DNA from: Allacma fusca
Taxonomy: Eukaryota > Arthropoda > Collembola > Symphypleona > Sminthuridae
DNA: 64,000 nucleotides
Reading direction: 5' to 3'
Assembly (NCBI GenBank): GCA_947179485.1
Contig: OX359248.1
Location: forward strand, 30,141,378-30,205,377
Shown piece after piece: positions 54,301 to 64,000 of this stretch; positions within the stretch are counted from its first letter, which is position 1; the number at the start of each line of letters is the position of its first letter. Under the pieces are notes generated by a model. It was not told the origin of the DNA and made no database searches. It worked only from the letters and a program-made list of their open reading frames with translations. Made by a program: the position numbers and the translations under genes.

Positions 54301-57300
54301 TAATACCATGCATTGTTCATTAACTTTCTTTCGTGAGACTTAGGCCATCGACTCAACTTCAACTTCACACAACATTTCCATCTTGAGCTGAGTAGTCAAA
54401 AGTTTCTTGATTTTACTTTTTTTCATTACTTAGGCCCCAGTGCATTATCAATATTGGCCTATATTTTACTCCCATATGGCACTCGTGTCTTTGTACTGGA
54501 GAAAGCCCCGTTTTTTCTACAATACTAGTAACTACGAAGAGTTAACTATATCTACTCAAAGAGAACTTCATTGGAAGTGACATTTGAATCCCGAGCGTGC
54601 ACTCCAGTAGTGCTCATTTTATAGAAATGAAGCTGAAAATGTCTAATGGTATACATTTAATATAAATACAGTACAGGGCACTGTGAGATTTAATGATCAG
54701 CTTATAGAATTGATTTTAATTCAGGAGGGGAATTGTGAAACAAACTGGCCCTTTCAATGTATACTCGTAATCCAGGGTTATTCTGCCTGAGTGGTTTATC
54801 CCTCTGAGGAAATTCAAAGCTGGAAATTCTGTTTTTCAAAAGATTTACGCCTTCTTAACTCTTGACTTATTGCATCTACCGTGCTCCACTTCGCACTGGT
54901 CCCTTTCAATAGGTCCCTTTTGTTGCCAAGTCAAGAGATATACTCCTACCATTACATCAAGGAAATCAATTTGACAGAAGCTATAGAATATGAAATTTCA
55001 CACTTTTTTGTAATTTGTATGCTTCCTATATTTACCAGGGGATTGCTCTTGTAGAATTTTTACATAATACGTTTACATTAAAAGGATCACATCCTTCTCA
55101 ATTCAATTTCGTCACTTCCATTCTGACGCCCTGGACTTCACAATGGCTAGACTATTTATGAGGGATCTTGAAGGAAAGGCACTGCCAAGATTTTTACGAC
55201 TGCTGTCAAAATTATTTGTAAACACTGTTCATTTTTTAAATCGCCCTTATTGAATTGACTTTGTGTAGAGTTATCGTTTCGTTTGACCACTTTTATTGGA
55301 AATTTGTTTTAATAATGGAACACGTTTCAAAGAAATGTTTTAGAATCCACAAAAATCTCTGTAATGCACCTGCAAGCATTGACAAATAGTTTGGATTGAA
55401 AGCAATGGCAAGTAATTGCATATGTTTCCTGACCTGGCATTCCAAACTCAACAACTGGGAACGTAAAGGAATGCCTGTCTTTGTCCTGTTCTGTAGGCTA
55501 TCCATCTATTTGTATGTACACGTTTAGTTTTCCGCACTGATCCTATACAAAGTTGACGAGGACCCACGTATTCGGAACTTTCTCTTACGGCAATTTGCTT
55601 TTCCATCTACCCAATAAAGAAGTTTGGTTAGAGCCAGATTTCCTCCGTGATACAGAGATTTTGGGGTTTGGGTAGACATTTCATGAAACGTTGTATGCAA
55701 ATAGGTTGATATGAATTATTATAGATATACAATTTTTAAACATGTCCCCTGGCGCTTTGCTCTTTTTAAGCCCATTTCGGATCCGAGAAGGGAGTTAGGA
55801 ACTTTCCGAGTGGAATAAAATGCGTAACGTCCTAACTTCAGTAATGCATACATACAGCAGGTTATTGTGATCGAAATATTGAAGTAATCCTTTGTGGGTA
55901 AATCATTCTCCGGGAAAAGGTCGATTATAAAAAAGGGATTCAATTTGTGTGAAAGTACCAAGGGTATTTTCACTAGCGTTATCTCCTTTAGCAAGGGAGG
56001 AAATGAATTTGAAAATCACATTCCATTCAATTACTTTGTGGAGTCTTGTGTAGATAGAGAGTCCTGTTTTTTTTGTGGAGTTAGTATACGGAGGAACTCT
56101 TTTATATAGTTTTACATTAGACGGTCCCTGTATTAAAAAAAAGGGTATTTGCCAGATTCCGAGAGTGCATAAGCTGGGGATTGAGATGCTCATTCATAAG
56201 TCGATTGTCATAATAGAACATGAGGAAAAGCAGGGAGGTTACATGGGAGGTTAGTAAAGTAAGAAATGGGATTCGAAAATGAAGGTTCTTTCTCGGGGAA
56301 AATGAATGGTTGACATGATCATAATGTGTGGTTGATGATTCCAGGATTTTTTCGTTGTTCTTCTCTCTCCCATGGAATTGGATCCGACGATGAGGATGAT
56401 TCTTCAAGTGCCAATGTGGGCTCAAAGGGTAATCTACATTCAAGGCTCCTGTCTCAAAGACGCTGATTTGACTCGGGCACGAATGGGTGAGGCGGAAGCC
56501 TGCTTTATTCTTGCGGCTCGAAGTTATGCAGACAAGACGGCAGCAGATGAGCACACAATTCTTCGGTCGTGGGCTGTCAAGGACTTTGCCCCTTTGGTCC
56601 CACAGTATGTACAAATCCTCAGGCCTGAAAATAAGCTTCATGTCCGATTTGCAGAGCATGTCGTCTGTGAAGATGAGTTCAAATACGCACTTCTTGCCAA
56701 TAATTGCTTGTTCCCTGGAACTTCGACTCTCGTCACGCTTCTGCTCCACACATCACGGGGACAGTAAGTAAAATTACAACTGGGGTAAGAGTGTTCACAT
56801 TGCATTGAAACCCTATCATTACACTTATGGTAATCTGATGGGAAGCTCATGAGATTAAAGTAAGTAACAATTTAGCTCAAGTCCCCCAGAACTCTCATCC
56901 TCCCGATGTCTTGACTTTTTCTTTTTATTACCCAGAAGCAAGAATCACTTCGAAGCTTTTATAACCTGGGCGTCATTCTGTAACGCACATAGTAGTACTC
57001 AGGCACTATCCCCACTATCACGTATGTATGTAGCTAGGATAGCTATGTATCTCCTTACATATTGACCTTACCAAAGAGCCAGGTAAGAACAAAGTGCAAG
57101 GGAATGGAAATACATAAAGGGGAACGTAAATGTGAAAGCAAGTGGGTAATCATCCGACAGGAGAGCAGTACAATGATGAGATTATCTTTGATGGGACCTT
57201 TATTTTGGAATAAATCGCTACGAAAAGGTTCGAAACTTTTTGAGTATCTTCCAGTCCGATGTATCTATGTATGTCAGTCCCATATTTTTTGACGAGTTGC

Positions 57301-58163
57301 ATTCTCATTTTTTCCCATGGAAATCGAAGTTTCTGTCTTGTCTTGAGTACGTTGGATTGGAGCATTCTATCGTGAATAGGGGTTTAAACTATATATGGAG
57401 GGTTGCAAGAATAAGTCTAGGAGTCGGACTCTCTCCGCTGAATTTACTCGAAAGAAAAACTGGACGTTGATCAACGACACGAGAAGCGTCTGGAACTAGG
57501 TCATCTGGCAAAGTTATCATAAGTTGTGAAAGTCGGGTATAAAAACCCCTCTGTACATTGTAGTTTTTTTAACCATGTACATAGTTCTTGCTGAATCTTT
57601 ACCCTATGACAGTTTTACTTAATTAGTAAAAATCGGCTATGTCTACGAACACCATCAGATGCTGTTACTTCAGCTTATATACAATAACATAGACGCTATA
57701 GAAGCTGCAAAAATACATTGTACATTCTGCAGAAATTCACTTGATTGTTGTTTCTGGAATTAATCCAGGGAGGGAGAAACGTCGAAGGAGGAATGGCAGC
57801 GACTGTACGGGAAATGTTCCGGCAATGAGATTTACCATATCCGACTTGGAGACTCTCGATTTTTCGGGGAGTATGAGGGCAAAAGCTTTACTTACGCTTC
57901 ATTTCATTCGCACAGAAAATTTGGCGTGTGTCTTGTCGGTGTTCGACCGGCGAAGCTTCCCGAATTTTATGAGGACACAATCCTACTCAATCCTGGACCA
58001 AGGCATATCATGAGGAAATCAGATATTTGTTTCTACCTCAGCATCACAAAAGAAGAGCACTCTGCCTTTGTCACGGGTAACCCGACCAATTCTCCTACTG
58101 CAGGCAATCCTGGTGGTGTTACGACTAATGATGGGAATGCTGAAGCTACCCAGCCCCAGACTG

Positions 58164-58215
<52 letters not shown>

Positions 58216-61200
58216 ACAGCAACAAAAGCTTCAAGAGGCTGGAGATACTCCAAAATCTATCACAAAAGTGGTGGTTGACGTCGAGGACAAAACAGAGACT
58301 CACACTTTCACCATACCTAATTCCATTTTAAATTCTAGAGAAGACTCTCCTCAAACAGTTACAACTACGACCATACAGATTGCTGTAGACCAAATTCCCG
58401 GCAGCCCTGTTCGTGATGACTTTGAAGGACCATACGACAGCAGTGGTTCCCCTTTAGCTATGGTTTCCACAATCGCCGGAAATTCCAATCTTCTCATGCT
58501 CCCTACAGCCGTTGATCATCCAAACAGTGAGTGAATGATTTACCATGTATCTTATCTCCTCCTCTGGAGTGTTTATTTAAAGGCTGTCTCTCTCTCTCTC
58601 TGTACATGATTATAAGTTATCTCCGTCAGCAAGATACATACATTGTGAGTATGCAATATGCATCAAATACCTTTTTGTACGAGAGTATCTTCAAACCACA
58701 TGGAAAGCCATAGATTTCAGGACCAATGGACGTATTTAATGCGTATTGAATTTATTGACAGAACATGTACATACATGGGATTTAATTTTGTTGCCAGTTT
58801 TTTGGAAACGACCAAACTTACTCCCAGTTTTATCATCTTTGCTCCACTTTCTCCGAGATGCATTCTGGGATCCTTTACTTTACCGAAAGGATCTATGTAT
58901 GGAAGTAGGCGTAAGGCAATGCCTTGCTGGATATATCCTTTTGCTTGGTTATCAATTCATGGTTTATTCCAGAGCGATTTATTCCTCTGGATGGAGTAGG
59001 GCGTCAAAAAAATTCCTACAAATTCCATGAATAATAGGTAAGAATTTTGAGAGGAACAGCAAAGCTTCCTAAGCCCTTTGCACTTTACTGACAGAAAATC
59101 AGACACAACCTGAAACTTCTAGTATCTTTTGAATTTCTTCCAGTATTGATTTGCCGAGGCAAATGTAACGTAGTTTACTCCATCAAAGGACATTATTTTT
59201 TTAAAAGGACCTGGCGATCCTCGTAGTCCCTGTAGAGACTATAGGGTACAGCACTACCTGGGTTCAAAGAAATTGGATTCGCCTGAAACTAAATATTGGT
59301 CTTGAGTCCATAAAAGAAATTTTGTGTTGAAAGAATCTACTTGAGATGTTTTTGCACTTATACATATATTCGTCCTATTACTACTACAAAAGAGATGGAT
59401 CTTATAGACCAAAAGCGAAAATAAAAAAACTAAAAGACACTCAAGTAGATATCGGTGAAACTTCATCCTCCCCTTTTTTTTGGGTAACTTAGAGTACAAA
59501 CTTGGTGAGAATTAATTTTTAATAGTGCAAGTTGTTTCTCTATAGTGTATGCTTTGGAGAGCTGTAAGAGGTGCTGAAGGGGAAAGTTCCGGAGGTTTTA
59601 TTTTGCTGAATGTGTCAATAATTATTTTAGACTTTCACTGAAACACAGCAGATACATATATTGTCTAGACCCACACATACACACAAGTATTTCATGCATG
59701 AGTAGATACCAATGTCAGAAAATAACAAACTTACTCAATTCCATAAAAGGTAACTATGGGAAACTATCATTGTACTAATTCGACAGAGAAAAGTTACAGC
59801 TTATACTGGTGAAAAAGGAAATTAAATTTGGTTCCATAGAACACATGTTATTAGCCTTCATTTTATGTCTGGTTATTACGTCGTCGGAGAGTACAAATGT
59901 GACTTGTTGATCATGTTACTAATTGAAAAATATTTCAGCCTTTGGTTTCATTACTTCACATAATTACCGCCCATGGAGCAGCGTACATTTTTGCATTGCT
60001 AGTACAATCCATTCTGTACATTGCTTGTCTCTGTTATTTTGTTCTCTGCATCTGGTGAAGCTTTAGCAGATGTCCGAAACCGTTTAGGTTATTCACTGTC
60101 AATTGGAGTAGAATCAAGTCATATAACTTTGTTAGTGTCTTACTCAGCGACTCTCCAGGAGCAGTCAGATAGGAGAGGGTCTGGTGGGTCAAAGTACGAC
60201 ATAAAAATATGCTGCACGCGTTTGTGCCAGATTCTGTAAATATAACTAAATAGCAAATGTGACTGTCGCACTGGGAGTCGGAGTAAGCAGGGGAGAAGCC
60301 GAAAAACATGATCTTAACGATTAGTTTATGAGACTGCCACGAACATAGTTGACATTTAAAGTACCTTCTTTATGTTAATGCAGATACTCATAGTCGTCGA
60401 CCGAGCATTCTGCCCGTACCGGAGTCATTCCCAACTGGTGGCCCCAGTTCTCACATTCACCAGGCAAGTATCGTTACTGACATGGCACTGGGCTCGTCCG
60501 ATCCAGGAGGGACAAGTGATGAAGCCGAAGATGAAGTGCCATGGATTGGATTGGGGCCTTCCGAGAAAATGTCACAAGTTATCAAAGGATTCCCACCCGT
60601 CTCACCGTACATTGGCGTGACTCCGACACTATGCTATCTTCTGCGTGACAAAAAGCCTCTTTGCTGCCTCCAGCTTGCGCAGGTACTTTCCTTATCGAAT
60701 ACTGTTAACTGACAAAGTTTTACAGACACTTATAAAATATGTAAGGTACCCCCTGGCCCAATTCTACTTATGGATGGGTTGACTATATTAACACACAATG
60801 TACTCCATAAGTAGATTCAAGTATCTACCAAAGACCTTAACACTATACAGGAATTTTGTAAAACCGATAAATACTCTAGTACCAACTGTGAAGAGTTCAA
60901 AGTTGTATTTGTTAGTATTTGAAAAGCCACTTTCCCCAGGTCTTTATAGTCTTAAGAATTGCTCCTCTTTTCAAATAGGAAGCTACTTCTTGATTATACG
61001 TAGCTTCAGCTAAAAGCTTTTTCTGCATGAAGCTCAGGGGCAAAATTTATGCAAAAGCATACTTCACTAACCATCCTTCCAACTTTTATTTTGTTAAATT
61101 TCAATAATTCATTGAATATACATAGATGCGACATAATGAATGTGTAAGTACTTGTATGGTACCTTCATCTGCATATCACAAGTCATTACCTATTGCAGGT

Positions 61201-63475
61201 TTTATGCGCTTGTTAATAACAAGCAGTTGATTGAGTTTCCATGTAAAATCCATTAAAGAGCATGTATATTGTGCAAGTCATAAAGTTGAGGGCTGTACAC
61301 CTTATCTAGTCACCTCTTTCTCCTATAAAATTGAACCCTTAAAAAAGTAGTAAGACGTTACTTTCCCTTTACCGGAGATGACTTTAAAACTTTTCCTCAA
61401 CATTTTTGAGAGAGCATTTTCAAGTTTAAAAACATGGGGAGGATTCCAAATGCATGATTGCATCCAAGCTCCCAGCGGCTTGAGAACATCGGAGTACTTT
61501 TTCCAATGAAGTGCTACAATATCAGGGTTTTCTATTCCAGGCTTTCTTTTTTTTTTTTTTTGAAAAGTTCTTCAAGGGAGTTTCTCTTGTAAAGAGTTAG
61601 GCAGCTTTAGGCAAGGATTTTATCAGCAGCCTCCACTCTTGGGAATGAACCTGGAGGATTTATGAACAAATGTAAATACAAGCATTCATGTTGGAGATTT
61701 TTGGAAAGGTCGATTACGACCTCATTATTCTGTAAATAATCGCTTTTCAGGTTAAAAATACAGACGCCACCTCTCCTTACCATCGTCCCATTGTCCCGTG
61801 TGCTACCAATGTGTCTCCTTAATGGGAACGTTTGCACCGTATTCAATTTTCTTTCCTCTCTTCCTTTATCTTGGGTCCTCTTGTGTGTGAGGAACCCCGT
61901 GCGATGAGAGTGTCTGCTGCTCTTCATCAAACCCTATTAATAGGGCCGAATAGAGAGGCTCCAAAGATGCTGTCACCGTAATCATATATGGATATGAAAA
62001 GGACATTTTCATTTCCATCTCTTTCTCTCTATCCCCAATATTCTTGAGGAACATGCATTCATGTGGCTCCCTGAGATAACTCAGATTGCTGGGGGAGATG
62101 TTCGCAGATGGAATTTCTTGAAGCATATTCTACCGAAACTGATTCTGTATAGTAGGAGTTGGTGTGAGAGGAGGGTTAAGGGCTTCAAGCGATGTAGTTC
62201 TTATTGTGAAAATTCGTTATTTCTACCTCACGCTCTGAAGCCAAGCACACCAAAACGAATACCTTCAGCAGAGTGGAATAAATTTAATGACTATATTCCG
62301 AACCCTCAAGTGTGAGCAGGGCAACAATTATCTTCGTTTTGTTCTGAACCTTTCGATGTCAAATGAGCACTACTCAAAGACAGGTCCTTTCAATCCTAAA
62401 GTTATATGCAAGGTACTCATTTACAAACTTCCATACTACACCTGATTCGAAATGAAGGCTTTTATGGAGGTACTAACTGATGCCAGGGGCCGGGACGAGC
62501 AAATACAAAGGGATTCTCAGTTTTAATGAGAAAAATCTCCGCTTTATTGCACTTAGGGAAATGACGTACCTGTTTAATTTAAAAATCCAAATGCTCCTTT
62601 GTAAGCTAAAATGCGGACGTTCAAATGAGTACAGTACTGAGGTTGCTTCAGGACGAGTGTGGGTACTCAATAACCCTGAACCGGGGGTAATGAGAATCTA
62701 TTTTTAAGTTTAATTTGGTTTCCAATATCAACGCTGATGCTTCTACTAACAGTAATATATAGAGATGGCAATGATTCACAGATTAAATTACAATTCTGCT
62801 ATCATTAGCCTACGTGCATGTCGGAGATCTACGTAAAAGGACTGGATTTTATGGGATAATTACGAACGTGAAATGATTACAAGTCTGTTGTTTGTGAAGT
62901 AAGACCTAACGGATGTGTAACAATAGTAGTTTTATGGATGTCCCCAGTGTCAAAAACAAACAGTTTGTTTTATTTTGTTGCAGGCCTGTGAACATTGTGC
63001 CAACCGAACTGCTACGGACTACAATTGGCAGAATCCGACAATTATTCTCGCAGCTGATTATGCTTCTAGTGCCATTTATAATTTTATTGTGCCACTCCGT
63101 GCTCATTTCCGACCAAAAGGAAGGCTAAACCCGATCATTCTGCTATTAGAGCGTCGACCCGACACTGCTTTTCTGGATGCGGTATCCCATTTCCCTATGA
63201 TCTACTGGTTCCTTGGGTCTATCGACTGCTTGGATGACCTTCTCCGAGCCGGAATAACACTTGCTGAGAGTGTTGTCGTTGTGAACAAAGAACTATCAAA
63301 TTCTGCTGAGGAAGACACCCTGTCGGACTGTAATACGATCGTAGCTGTGCAAACAATGTTCAGATTTTTTCCACATATTAAAATTGTCACAGAACTCTCC
63401 CAGTCCAGCAACATGAGATTCATGCAGTTCAGAGCACATGACGCCTACGCCTTACATCTCTCACGGATGGAGAAG
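39173..63475 (+). CDS. slo2: SLO2/KCNT (Slack-like) potassium channel, 5' part of gene
   Basis: A large-conductance ion-gated K+ channel of the plasma membrane; vertebrate relatives (KCNT1/2) are opened by Na+ and Cl-. Exons 39173-39390, 43975-44154, 47528-47726, 49363-49601, 50068-50431, 56345-56763, 57769-58526, 60384-60682 and 62984-63475 join in phase into 1056 codons; the 3' end lies beyond the window. Order: acidic/basic N-terminus, S1 (about 107-122), S2 (175-197), S3-S4 (211-240), S5, pore with TVGYGD (314-319), S6, RCK1 from about 373, polyQ linker (673-692), RCK2. Diagnostic phrases shared with KCNT are [54 protein letters not shown] and YNFIVPLRA. The start ATG has A at -3 and G at +4, and a stop lies upstream in frame (39113-39115). 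Confidence 0.95.
39391..43974 (+). other. SLO2 intron 1 with GA and GT microsatellites
   Basis: A 4.6-kb intron holding a (GA)n run at 39774-39799 and a (GT)n run at 41845-41863. Otherwise AT-rich without recognisable genes. Open frames up to 125 codons (42259-42636) show no domain. Confidence 0.65.
43975..44154 (+). CDS. slo2: SLO2 exon 2, conserved pre-S1 region and S1
   Basis: Acceptor TTTTTTTTCAG ends at 43974, donor CTTG|GTAGGT at 44155. [20 protein letters not shown] and [20 protein letters not shown] are near-identical to the KCNT family signature. S1 follows ([12 protein letters not shown]). Phase 2 to 2. Confidence 0.95.
44155..47527 (+). other. SLO2 intron 2, nothing recognised
   Basis: A 3.4-kb AT-rich intron. 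The longest open frame (136 codons on minus, 45797-46207) shows no domain. No transposon ends found by eye. Confidence 0.6.
47528..47726 (+). CDS. slo2: SLO2 exon 3, S1-S2 loop and S2
   Basis: Acceptor TTTCTTTTCAG ends at 47527, donor AAG|GTAAGT at 47727. CYGCPKSD matches the family loop [25 protein letters not shown] leads into S2, ending [11 protein letters not shown]. Phase 2 to 0. Confidence 0.94.
47727..49362 (+). other. SLO2 intron 3, nothing recognised
   Basis: A 1.6-kb intron with a pyrimidine-rich end before exon 4. Overlapping open frames around 47831-48256 on both strands look like chance. Confidence 0.6.
49363..49601 (+). CDS. slo2: SLO2 exon 4, S3-S4 and S4-S5 region
   Basis: Acceptor CTCTCTCCCACAG ends at 49362, donor TTTG|GTAAGT at 49602. 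[17 protein letters not shown] is S3 and [20 protein letters not shown] is S4 and its end. S4 has few charged residues, as in SLO2 channels, which fits weak voltage sensing. The start of S5 (LTILSATLI) is split from its end by the intron. Confidence 0.95.
49602..50067 (+). other. SLO2 intron 4, nothing recognised
   Basis: A short intron. A 115-codon frame at 49621-49968 reaches across most of it but has no domain, no homology I recognise and no fitting splice phase. Confidence 0.65.
50068..50431 (+). CDS. slo2: SLO2 exon 5, pore, S6 and start of RCK1
   Basis: Acceptor GTCATTGCAG ends at 50067, donor CTTCAG|GTGAGT at 50432. [20 protein letters not shown] holds the K+ selectivity filter. S6 is [22 protein letters not shown]1 starts at [19 protein letters not shown]. 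Phase 2 to 0. Confidence 0.97.
53270..53830. mobile_element. hAT-type MITE with perfect 8-bp target duplication
   Basis: Inverted ends CAGGGTTGG (53270-53278) and CCAACCCTG (53822-53830) flanked by ATCTAAAC on both sides (53262-53269 and 53831-53838). The 561-bp element has no coding capacity. It shows the same CAGGG(A/T)TGG end style as the MITE at 3034-4252 but a different interior, so it is a separate family or subfamily. Confidence 0.92.
53317..53434. repeat. 20-bp palindrome-bearing tandem array in the MITE
   Basis: Six units of GGTTTTTTTGGTTTAAACCG, each holding the palindrome GGTTTAAACC. Further copies of GGTTTAAACC occur at the right end of the element (53760-53820). Confidence 0.92.
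56345..56763 (+). CDS. slo2: SLO2 exon 6, RCK1 core
   Basis: Acceptor TGATTCCAG ends at 56344, donor GGACA|GTAAGT at 56764. [40 protein letters not shown] and [20 protein letters not shown] align to the KCNT RCK1 Rossmann fold. A 210-codon open frame on the opposite strand is a shadow of this exon. Phase 0 to 2. Confidence 0.97.
56764..57768 (+). other. SLO2 intron 6, nothing recognised
   Basis: A 1-kb AT-rich intron with no repeat or gene recognised. Confidence 0.65.
57769..58526 (+). CDS. slo2: SLO2 exon 7, end of RCK1 and polyQ linker
   Basis: Acceptor TTAATCCAG ends at 57768, donor AACA|GTGAGT at 58527. [20 protein letters not shown], then [18 protein letters not shown] and [20 protein letters not shown], match KCNT up to [10 protein letters not shown]. 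After this comes a lineage-specific linker with 20 glutamines and Ser/Thr/Pro-rich sequence without a fold. Phase 2 to 1. Confidence 0.93.
58166..58225 (+). repeat. Polyglutamine-coding CAG/CAA tract
   Basis: Twenty in-frame Gln codons, 10 CAG and 10 CAA mixed. Interruptions make slippage less likely than in a pure CAG run. It sits in the RCK1-RCK2 linker of the SLO2 channel. Confidence 0.95.
58527..60383 (+). other. SLO2 intron 7, nothing recognised
   Basis: A 1.9-kb intron. Two overlapping frames near 58658-59030 are open for about 100 codons but look like chance. A (CT)n run lies at about 58588-58602. Confidence 0.6.
60384..60682 (+). CDS. slo2: SLO2 exon 8, linker end and start of RCK2
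   Basis: Acceptor TTAATGCAG ends at 60383, donor GCGCAG|GTACTT at 60683. [15 protein letters not shown] resembles the SRRPSI phrase of KCNT1. [17 protein letters not shown] and [20 protein letters not shown] match the RCK2 entry. Phase 1 to 0. Confidence 0.93.
60683..62983 (+). other. SLO2 intron 8, nothing recognised
   Basis: A 2.3-kb intron with a T run near 61547-61561. Frames of up to 107 codons (minus, 61607-61930) show no domain. A small alternative RCK2 exon cannot be excluded. Confidence 0.6.
62984..63475 (+). CDS. slo2: SLO2 exon 9, RCK2 core
   Basis: Acceptor TTTTGTTGCAG ends at 62983, donor GAGAAG|GTATTT at 63476. [20 protein letters not shown], then [40 protein letters not shown] and [20 protein letters not shown] follow KCNT RCK2 closely. 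At the place of the reported Na+-binding DxRxxH-like motif of Slack it reads ERRPDT (residues 948-953). The next exon (RE-E--S-L-FMFRLPFA in relatives) is not within the window. Confidence 0.96.
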
Positions 63476-64000
63476 GTATTTTTTCTCTGTGTATTTTTAA
63501 GCACCCGACATCTATGTACATATACTTACATAGCAGTCACTTTCTTTTATTTTTATCCACCCAGCTGACGCCTTTATGGTAATTTTCCGGCTTCATTCCC
63601 ATGTTTGTTTGTTGTTCTTGTAATTTTCCTAAGCTCCTTGGATTTCCACAGAATCTACAGAATGCTCCGTGCCCTTTCGTTAAAATAACCTGGTTTTCCA
63701 GTTAAATTAACCGGAATGTACCGAATCTGGGATTTAACAGCTTACAATTCCAAAGGCGTATATGTTTCGTCCCGAGACAAAATTGAAATTGAAGTACATA
63801 CTCTGAGTATTTTCTTTCGGGAAAATCGCTTTTATCCTTAAGTACATATATTTCACTTCGATTATAAATTACACATTACGTATGAAAAAGTTTTTTTCGG
63901 GAAAACTTTTAGGGTAGCTCAAACGTGCAGTGAATTGCATTTTTCAATAAGAATGTGTTCCAAATCAATGATCTCAGTCTGGGCTGGATAAAGTCTATGC
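63476..64000 (+). other. SLO2 intron 9, start only
   Basis: Starts with GTATTT after exon 9 and runs to the window edge. The next family-conserved exon is not seen. Confidence 0.65.

Larger units (their letters stand above)
50432..56344 (+). other. SLO2 intron 5, contains a hAT MITE
   Basis: The longest intron (5.9 kb). Contents: the MITE at 53270-53830 and short ATGT runs near 51415-51450. No gene recognised in the rest. Confidence 0.65.

Noticed and set aside
56117-56749. 210-codon open frame on the minus strand
   Set aside because: Antisense shadow of SLO2 exon 6, which matches the KCNT family residue by residue.
58019-58303. Minus-strand poly-Leu frame
   Set aside because: Complement of the CAG/CAA polyglutamine tract of the SLO2 channel.

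Overview
The window is AT-rich animal DNA: genes split by long GT-AG introns (up to about 5.9 kb), many short ATGTAC-type palindromic repeats, GA/CT and CAG/CAA microsatellites, and several DNA-transposon relics. Both protein-coding genes run on the + strand and look arthropod-like. Kilobase-sized introns would suit a crustacean such as a copepod, but the species cannot be fixed from the sequence.

Gene 1 (left edge to 20923) is the 3' part of a receptor tyrosine kinase. Twelve exons can be joined with matching splice phases into 720 codons plus a stop: ectodomain with fibronectin-III-like modules, one membrane helix, a split tyrosine kinase domain and a short tail. The kinase most resembles the Torso/RET/VEGFR-PDGFR group, with Torso as the favoured guess. 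The gene is heavily loaded with transposons. A 1.3-kb inverted-repeat element sits inside a coding exon (1612-2922), with the reading frame resuming exactly on its far side. A hAT-type MITE (3034-4252) sits on the splice donor of that same exon, and its 8-bp target duplication has copied the donor. A decayed PIF/Harbinger element (13889-15818), carrying a transposase C-terminus and a broken four-exon MADF/BESS-like gene on the minus strand, lies in a kinase-region intron. Two further exon-like stretches lie in the last intron (19694-19857 and 20430-20565).

From 20924 to about 39172 lies an 18-kb intergenic stretch where I recognise no gene. Its right end is marked by a cluster of GA/CT and TAG/CAG tracts that may belong to the promoter region of gene 2.

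Gene 2 (39173 to 63475, continuing past the right edge) is a SLO2/KCNT-family (Slack-like) potassium channel. Nine phase-consistent exons give the first 1056 residues: cytoplasmic N-terminus, S1-S6 with a TVGYGD selectivity filter, RCK1, a glutamine-rich linker and most of RCK2. An intron of this gene holds a second hAT-type MITE (53270-53830) with a perfect 8-bp target duplication.

The two genes have no evident functional link. The most notable observations are the insertion in the receptor exon, the in-frame splice route that could bypass it, and the MITE that duplicated a splice donor.
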